Program-made: the position numbers and the translations under genes
The notes under the pieces: generated by a model
What the model was told of the DNA's origin: nothing
Database searches by the model: none
Seen by the model: only the letters and a program-made list of their open reading frames with translations
Assembly (NCBI GenBank): GCA_963210315.1
Contig: OY723265.1
Location: forward strand, 434,001-498,000
Source: Rhynchopus euleeides
Lineage: Eukaryota; Euglenozoa; Diplonemea; Diplonemida; Diplonemidae
Length of the DNA stretch: 64,000 nucleotides
Reading direction: 5' to 3'
Shown: positions 59,191 to 64,000 of the stretch, in pieces
How positions within the stretch are numbered: the first letter of the stretch is position 1
Layout: each line of letters begins with the position of its first letter

Positions 59191-60727
59191 GGTGCTGAAG
59201 ATGGTGGCGCAAGACGCCAACGCAGGCTACGGCCTGCCCCTGGGAAATTGTGTGTCGAGGGCAGGCAAGAGGGTGTGTGTACCGCGGAGGTGCGTGGTGA
59301 TCGTTGCTTTAAAAGTGCAGGGAGGGGGGTGGTGGGGGGCCTCCCATCTCCTTGTTTGCAGGTTTTGCTGCTGCCTGCGCCACCCCACCTTTTGCGTTTT
59401 CATCGTGTTTCTCCGCTGGCCCCGGCAGTGCCGAGGGGGGAATGGAATACACACCCCCAGCAGGCGGGACAAGAGGAGACGTGGGCACTCTCGCCCGAAA
59501 CGCTCGTCGAAAACAGCCCCTGTTGAAAGGGGCTTGGGCTTGGCGCAGGGGAGCGCGCACCGGTCACCACCCCCTCCCGGCGGCCTCCCCCGCTTCTTTT
59601 TTATATGAGACAGCAAGAAAGCAAAGGGAGGGGGAAGTCCCATCTGGGGGAGAAAAATAGAAACACCAAGGGCATGACCTTCCTCCAACACCGGCAACAC
59701 TGTGCGCAGGCATAATTCCTGCCTTGCTGCTCTATGCGCTCTGTCCCTTTGTGGGGGTCAGAGCTTGCAGGGAGGGTGATACGCCGCTGCAGCGTGCCGT
59801 GCATGAGGGGCGGAGTAGTGTCGGGTGGTGCCGTGTTGTGCCGTTCCGTGGGAGCGGGGAAGCGGGGGGAGCGAGGAAGGGGCAGACGGGCGGCTGTGAC
59901 ACACACACACATCGATGAAGCCTTTTGTTTACGCCCCCTGTATTGTCATGGGGGGATTGAGCTCAACAAGAGAGAGCAGGGGAATTCCCGTCACTCGGCA
60001 GCGGCAGGCGGCAGGTCGCTGCTTGCCCTAACCCTCTGCTCTCTCTCGGCTTCATCCTTGCAAGCAGGCGCCCGTCACCACCACCACACCTCGCCCCCAA
60101 TGAATGCCCGCAACCGCACAAAGGATGGTCCGGAGGCAAGGCACACGTGGAACGTGGGGACAAAAGGAAGGAAATCAAGAAAACCAAAACAGGGTCCACG
60201 GAGAGAAGACCGGAAAGGGGTGTGTGTGAGTTTTGAACTTTGGAAGGTTGTGTTCGGGGATGTCCGGAGCGGCACCCCACGCGAAAGACATGCCGGCACA
60301 CACACCACCATGCCGGGACCGGTCGGCGGATCGGGCAAGGCATGCATGGTGCGTGTGGAAGCCTACGCCGATGCTTCTAATATTGGCAGATTGGGTTGTG
60401 TGTTGCTCGAGAATTGAGAGCAAGTGGCAATAGACAGGGGCAGCAGCCGCCCTCGCCTGGCGGGGAGGGTGGCTGCTTCCGCGGGGCACCATCGCGCGCC
60501 CGCTCGAAGTGTGTGCAGAAGCAAAGGGGTGCTTGGGGAGTATGTGATGTGCTGGAGGGGGAATACCATGAGGGGACATGCCACACAATTGGCGTGGCGC
60601 GAACCATGCCATACCACAGACAGGGACAGAGACAGACAGCCGGCTCGCAACGAGGTGGGTGGCAAAGTGCAAAAGAAGGGAGGCCGAACCGACACCACCG
60701 ATATGTGAATCCCGACGCCCATCAGGT
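59191..60727. other. Intergenic, no gene seen
   Basis: Mixed sequence, C/A-rich patches and overlapping short ORFs on both strands without domains. Confidence 0.5.
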
Positions 60728-62661
60728 TCACTTGCACGACTTCCACCAGCGGTTCCCGACACACCTCAGCCCGCTTGCGCAGCAGCTCTCGTTCCGCATG
60801 CACGCGCCCCACTTAGAGATGCGGCGCCGGCACTGCGAGGGGCGCGGCTGGGGACGGGGCTGAGGACGAGGCTGAGGGCGCGGCTGGGGGCGGGGCTGAG
60901 GACGCGGCTGCGGGCGCGGCTGGGGGCGCGGTGCCGGGCCCGGGGGCGACGGGCCACCACCACCACTGCCAGACACGCGCACCTTCACAGAGCACGTTGC
61001 CGCCGAACCGCCAGACCCGGTGAAGGTGGCGCTCAGCGTGTAGGTCTGCCCCGCCATGTCACGCGTCGGGGTGAACTGCACCTCCGCAAACCCCGTGTCG
61101 CGGATGGTCGCCCCGTCACGCGTCACGTACCGCACCCCCGATGTGGCGGTTGTCCCGCTGTACGACACGCGCATCGACTGCGACGGGTCGTACACCGCGT
61201 TGAAGTCGACGGCGAAGGTCTTCGACGGCTCCACCGTGTGCGTCTCCGTCGCCCCCACCGACGGCAGGCACCGCGGGCGCGAGAAGGTCGGGGAGCACCC
61301 GTTGTACATGAACTCAATGGCGGCCACGTCCCCTGCGCTCAGACCGTTGCGCTGCCCGATCGGCGACGGCGCGACGATGGTCGGCTGCCGCCCGATGCGG
61401 AACCCGTTCGGCCCGTAGTGCATGATGGACCCGTAGTCGTACTTCCCCATGTCGCGCCCATTCCGGCTGTTCTTGTTGAAGTTCCCCTCCATCCCGCGCT
61501 GCACCTGCGACAGGTCGACGCGCACGAAACTGTCGCGGTCCTTGCGCGACTGTTCATGGCTTAGGCCAAGGCTGTGGCCTTATTCAACTTTACGTGGCGA
61601 GCGGCAAAGGTGACGACCAGTGAGCCCAGCGCCACGCATGCCCAGACACTGAACCCAAACAGTGGCTACACACGATTCCCACACACGGTTGTCTGCGGTG
61701 AGGAAAAGAGACACCCTTAGGTCTCTGCAAAAACCTGCCGCTGGTTAGCAACCTGGGGCGCCACCCCCTAAAGTGTGAGGAGACCCGGTGGCTCAAGAAG
61801 GGTTTCCGGATCCCACGCGGAGTGAGGGTAACTAGCTAGTCTTTACCCATGGGAAGACATTGTGTGTAATGCACTCCTACGTTTTTCCAACCTTTTCGGA
61901 CTTTCATCCCGTCCCCCCACGTAGTGCGAGTCCTATACGCGTCCCGAACGTACTAGGGCCACTCCCACCTGTACGTTACACTGTGTGAAACAGAGACGCA
62001 ACTGCGGTGGTCTGACCTCCGTCTATGACAGAAGGGAGGCGGGCTACTCCGGCCCGGAAGCCCGCGCAGGGGGTCGCCGTGGAGGACACAGGACGAGGGG
62101 CGCCCGGCCCCCATTGGAGGTCTTGGGATCTCGGTTCTTTGGGCTCAGGGCCCTTAGGCCAAGGCTGTGGCCAATCTCATGTATGGTCGCCCCGACCCCG
62201 CACCCCTGCGCAATCGACACCGAGTTCACGCCCTGCCCGCGCCGCCCGACCGGGGAGCTGCACCCGCCCCCCTGGGTGAAGCGGATGTACGGGCGCGGGC
62301 ACGACGACTCCGACCGGCACTTGTTGAACCGGATGCACGTCTTCGACTCCCAGTCCCGCACCGCTGCGGAAACCCGGTTGTCGTTGCTGCTGATCGGGGA
62401 CGCGATGAAGTAGTTCACAGGCCGCCCCACAGGGAACAGCTGCGAGTTCCTCGTCAGCGGCGTCGCCCCGAGACTCTTCCCGTCGCGACCCCGCTCCACC
62501 TGCACATCCCCGTCCACAATGTCGTAGTCGTAGTCCCAGTCGGGCCGTGCCTCAGCCTTCCCGCCCACCGCACCTGTCTCTGCCCCGGAAACACACAGAG
62601 CCCCTGCCGCCACAAGGCCGACCACCAGCGAGGCACGCCGCCACAGCATTGCTGTCCGCAT
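60728..62661 (-). CDS. Astacin-family (M12A) zinc metalloprotease with Pro-Arg linker and cystine-knot-like tail; interrupted by a direct-repeat-bounded insert
   Basis: Two coding parts: 62153/62172-62661 and 60728-61560/61579. Removing 593 nt restores the frame and gives 446 aa. Signal peptide MRTAMLWRRASLVVGLVAAG, an IVDGDV that may be the propeptide aspartate switch, then CIRFNKC and the zinc motif, which is split: HEIGHSLGL comes from the first part and SHEQSRKDRDSFV from the second, together the full HExxHxxGxxHExxRxDRD of astacins. The Met-turn is YDYGSIMHYG, and NGLSAGDVAAIEFMYNGC closes the protease. A beta-sandwich-like region follows (~260-360), then seven PQPR repeats and a six-Cys tail. 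The protein should be secreted and proteolytically active if the insert is removed. ATG at 62659-62661. The interruption cannot be placed by GT-AG rules. Confidence 0.88.
61560..62172 (-). other. 573-nt insert bounded by a perfect 20-bp direct repeat (candidate non-canonical intron)
   Basis: GGCCACAGCCTTGGCCTAAG (minus strand) occurs at 62153-62172 and 61560-61579; the flanking base differs on both sides, so the repeat is exactly 20 bp. Excision of one repeat plus the insert restores the astacin zinc motif. No GT-AG pair exists at any register; a GC...AG pair is possible one base into the repeat. The insert has no ORF of note but several short perfect stems: 61947-61953/61971-61977, 61826-61831/61843-61848, 61761-61765/61787-61791, 61708-61712/61721-61725, 61647-61651/61660-61664. 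Confidence 0.75.
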
Positions 62662-63289
62662 TATATATCCCCTTTAGACACACCTCGGTTACCCGCGATA
62701 TGAATGTGAAACCTGAGAGGGTACGTGACATGTGACATGTGATGGCAGTGTGCACTCGGCACCGTGTCACGACTGTCTGTTTCATTCCTGACACACTCAA
62801 TATTCATTCGAGGGAATGGGGGTACCCGAGCATATCTTCACCAGTGCCCGTCGACGTGCGAGGCAGACCAAGCCTGGTTTCTAAGTCAATGGAACATATT
62901 GCGCGGTCACTCTCCGGACACACCGACACGGGTAAGAATTCAGTCATGTGACACATTTGCCGTGTTCCTACGACAAGGGCTAGGTCGGAACATCACAGTA
63001 TGCAGGGAGGACGTGCCGCCCCCCCTCCCCCTTCACTACAAGGTTAGAGTTAGACAGGTCCAGGACATCGTGAGCAATCGAGAACAACCTGCTCCTGCCT
63101 CTATCGAGAACACCACTCTGGTGTTCCGGGTTAGTTTGGAACAGGGTCACAGGCCCCCAGATGGCATCACTGGGTGGCTCTGACCCGGGTGCTATTATTT
63201 GAAGCATCCCTGCCCCGCACCACATCAAGTCGTCTGAAGCGAATCAGATTCCAGGTTGCACCCTTCCGGTTGACAACACACAAGCAAAG
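62662..63289. other. Intergenic, no gene seen
   Basis: GATATATAAT lies directly at the astacin ATG. The rest is mixed sequence with a short C10 run near 63020 and no supported ORF. Confidence 0.5.
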
Positions 63290-64000
63290 CTAACACCGCA
63301 CACCCCGCAGTGTGAGGAACACGCTCGAAATCTTGCGTGACCGATACTCTGGGTGCAGCAGCGATGGCGGAACAGGCGTGACAACAAACCCATATTCGGG
63401 GAGCACCGCCTGCTGCAAGAGGACCGGCCAACCTTCACGCTGGGTGGGGCTGGTCACAAGGCATCTGCACGCTGCAGGGTCCTCCTGAGCCCGCATCACA
63501 TCGCGCACCGTCGCCAGCAGCGGTGCGACAGTCACAGCCCGCATGCACACATCCACCGCTGCCAGCAAGACAACCGGGTGGCGCAGGCTAGCACACAGCT
63601 CCGCCGCACTGTCCGGATCGCCCCACTGCAGCACGCCACACGCCACCCCGGCCGACGCCCCGTTTGCGGCGACGTTCTTCTCGAGGTGCGGCACCACGGC
63701 AGGCAGGTCGGTGCACACCACCTCAGCCACACCGAGCTTGCTCAGCAGGATGCCGAGCAGGCCGCACCCTGCACCCAGCTCGACAACACTGCGGTCCTGC
63801 CTCTGGGGGACGAGCGAGTCGATGCTGTGCTCTGCCATCTTGCACGTCAGCAGGCAGCTGTCCCACAGCCGGCTGCCGATGTCGGTACAGCTCTCTCCAA
63901 TAGCGAGGGACACACGCCTGTCATCTGTGGTGTAGGCGAAGCTACCCTCCGCAAACGACCCTGCTGCGGGCCCGGTGCGGTTCTCGCGCTCCCAGGCCTC
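63290..64000 (-). CDS. METTL21/VCPKMT-type protein lysine methyltransferase, partial (5' end beyond the window)
   Basis: The frame is open from the window end (64000) to the stop at 63290, 236 codons. The family-16 methyltransferase pattern is clear: GSRLWDSCLLTCKMAE (the family's GxxLWDSALVLAxYL), motif I VVELGAGCGLLGILLSKLG, acidic post-I D in EVVCTDLPAVVPHLEKNVAANG, then LQWGDPD and a VVLLAAVDVCMRAVTVAPLL strand where most relatives have DxxY. That Asp-Val-Cys-Met in place of D(C/V)xY is a deviation from the usual motif. These enzymes methylate lysines of chaperones or elongation factors in the cytosol. The N-terminal part begins EAWERENRTGPAAGSFAEGS and must continue upstream. No targeting signal can be judged. 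Confidence 0.85.
   Translation of the reverse strand, partial: EAWERENRTGPAAGSFAEGSFAYTTDDRRVSLAIGESCTDIGSRLWDSCLLTCKMAEHSIDSLVPQRQDRSVVELGAGCGLLGILLSKLGVAEVVCTDLPAVVPHLEKNVAANGASAGVACGVLQWGDPDSAAELCASLRHPVVLLAAVDVCMRAVTVAPLLATVRDVMRAQEDPAACRCLVTSPTQREGWPVLLQQAVLPEYGFVVTPVPPSLLHPEYRSRKISSVFLTLRGVRC

Noticed and set aside
61560..62172. Standard GT-AG intron or firm group I/II intron in the astacin gene
   Set aside because: No GT...AG pair fits any register of the 20-bp repeat, and I could not find a convincing group I core or group II domain V, so only 'non-canonical insert' is claimed.
1..64000. tRNA, rRNA or snRNA genes
   Set aside because: No B-box-like GGTTCGANNCC in a cloverleaf context and no rRNA core sequence was seen by eye; a covariance scan would be needed to exclude them.

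Overview
The window is nuclear DNA of a unicellular, probably flagellated eukaryote. Short spliceosomal introns with GTATG/GTATT donors and YAG acceptors interrupt several genes. The genes are of eukaryotic type: ALG12, PRMT7-like methyltransferase, PPIL1, a dynein roadblock light chain, a tektin-like protein, a TSNAXIP1-like coiled coil and a sigma-like GST. I cannot name the species. Every host gene I can support (about 17) lies on the minus strand, and several start codons have a CAG/AAG just upstream. This one-way order, together with a single-domain PRMT7 and an odd intron bounded by a long direct repeat, points towards lineages with unidirectional gene clusters, such as Euglenozoa or dinoflagellates. 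That placement is inference, not proof.

Layout. 0-13 kb holds a duplicated-repeat protein, a tektin-like protein, a PRMT, a 1.15-kb TA-flanked transposon-like element and ALG12. 13-28 kb is almost gene-free. It holds decayed repeats, a dense cluster of palindromic TA-flanked elements (18.65-22.73 kb, with one element inserted in another that is itself inserted in a third) and a truncated non-LTR retrotransposon with an RNase H domain. 27.8-33.5 kb holds a small unknown protein, a three-exon GST, a 704-aa low-complexity nuclear-type protein and the roadblock light chain. 34.76-37.10 kb is a 2.34-kb TIR element with its own plus-strand ORFs, one weakly histone-like and one with an in-frame TGA. 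38-43 kb holds adenylate kinase, the TSNAXIP1-like protein and a small possibly mitochondrial protein. 43-48 kb is repeat-rich. 48-64 kb holds two multi-exon genes of coiled-coil or flagellar character, a 1017-aa secreted cupredoxin-like protein, PPIL1, an astacin metalloprotease with a cystine-knot-like tail, and a METTL21-like methyltransferase cut by the window end.

The genes form no pathway. They are a mixture of flagellar/cytoskeletal parts (tektin-like, TSNAXIP1-like, roadblock, two coiled-coil or basic proteins), secretory-pathway and extracellular proteins (ALG12, cupredoxin-like, astacin) and housekeeping enzymes (adenylate kinase, PPIL1, GST, methyltransferases).

The strongest unusual signals are the TA-target inverted-repeat elements. 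They include at least four terminal families and nested insertions whose removal restores the older element. The second is the 593-nt interruption inside the zinc-binding motif of the astacin gene, bounded by a perfect 20-bp direct repeat. All coordinates and alignments were done by eye, and no database search was possible.
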